Origin: Limnohabitans sp. | GTDB lineage: Bacteria > Pseudomonadota > Gammaproteobacteria > Burkholderiales > Burkholderiaceae_C | DNA length: 6,848 nucleotides | Assembly: GCA_024641725.1 (NCBI GenBank) | Contig: JAHECM010000082.1 | Coordinates: 1-6,848, forward strand | Reading direction: 5' to 3' | In this document: in pieces, positions 6,787 to 6,848 of the stretch | Numbering within the stretch: position 1 is the first letter of the stretch | Layout: each line of letters opens with the position of its first letter | Notes under the pieces: generated by a model | Told to the model about the DNA's origin: nothing | The model's input: the letters and a program-made list of their open reading frames with translations, nothing else | Database searches by the model: none | Position numbers and translations under genes: made by a program

Positions 6787-6812
6787 TTACTGACCGTTGG
6801 GTTAGTAAATGG
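6783..6812 (-). promoter_or_regulatory. Probable TetR-family operator: 30-bp inverted repeat over the tetR start codon
   Basis: Two perfect 9-bp arms, CCATTTACT at 6783-6791 and AGTAAATGG at 6804-6812, surround a 12-bp centre. Three more pairs continue inward after a single mismatch, so the arms are effectively 13 bp with one mismatch around the 4-base centre GTTG. The regulator's start codon (6786-6784) is inside one arm. Size, symmetry and position beside a TetR gene are typical of operators for this family. Binding here would block transcription start or early elongation. In the mRNA the same sequence could fold into a hairpin holding the AUG. The symmetry is seen directly; the operator role is inferred. 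Confidence 0.8.
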
Positions 6813-6819
6813 AGTTTGC

Positions 6820-6848
6820 CATAAATTGAAGGCTTTGGGCGGTGCCAA
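6820..6848 (-). promoter_or_regulatory. Candidate sigma-70-type promoter of the repressor-efflux operon
   Basis: Reading the minus strand, TTGGCA (6848-6843) matches the -35 consensus TTGACA at 5 of 6 bases. After a 17-base spacer, TTTATG (6825-6820) is a weak -10 match (3 of 6). This would start transcription near 6813, at the outer edge of the inverted repeat, leaving a leader of about 27 bases. An alternative is TTCAAT at about 6830-6825 with TACTAA 17 bases downstream, inside the operator. Either choice puts the operator where a repressor would act. The -35 element lies at the last bases of the window, so its upstream context is not visible. Confidence 0.45.

Overview
The window is GC-rich and densely coded. 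All six genes lie on the minus strand, so they read from right to left. Codon use, gene families and gene order suggest a Gram-negative betaproteobacterium of the order Burkholderiales, perhaps the Comamonadaceae. This placement is inferred from sequence style and protein resemblance, not from a marker gene.

In order of transcription the window holds: a TetR/AcrR-type repressor (6786-6148); an inner-membrane-anchored periplasmic adaptor (membrane fusion protein, 6139-4958); an RND-superfamily inner-membrane efflux permease (4944-1774); a divergent protein-L-isoaspartate O-methyltransferase-like protein (1722-1063); a small single-domain rhodanese (1046-714); and the first 216 residues of a TolC-family outer-membrane channel (648-1), which is cut by the window edge. 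Gaps between genes are 8, 13, 51, 16 and 65 bases. I see no convincing terminator in any of them, so one transcript could cover the whole set.

The adaptor, permease and TolC protein would together make a complete tripartite pump that expels substrates from the inner membrane or periplasm to the outside. The substrate cannot be read from the sequence. The repressor is the first gene of the same operon rather than divergently transcribed. A strong 30-bp inverted repeat sits exactly over its start codon, and a plausible promoter lies just upstream at the right edge of the window. This suggests an autoregulated efflux operon in which the repressor controls itself and the pump together.

The unusual part is the methyltransferase-like and rhodanese pair between the permease and the outer-membrane channel. 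Neither is a known pump component. Of the gaps, only 1723-1773 and 649-713 are long enough to hold separate promoters, so the cluster may be two older modules (repressor-adaptor-permease and methyltransferase-rhodanese-TolC) placed end to end. No RNA genes, mobile elements, CRISPR arrays or insertion sequences were seen, and there is no gene-free stretch longer than about 65 bases.
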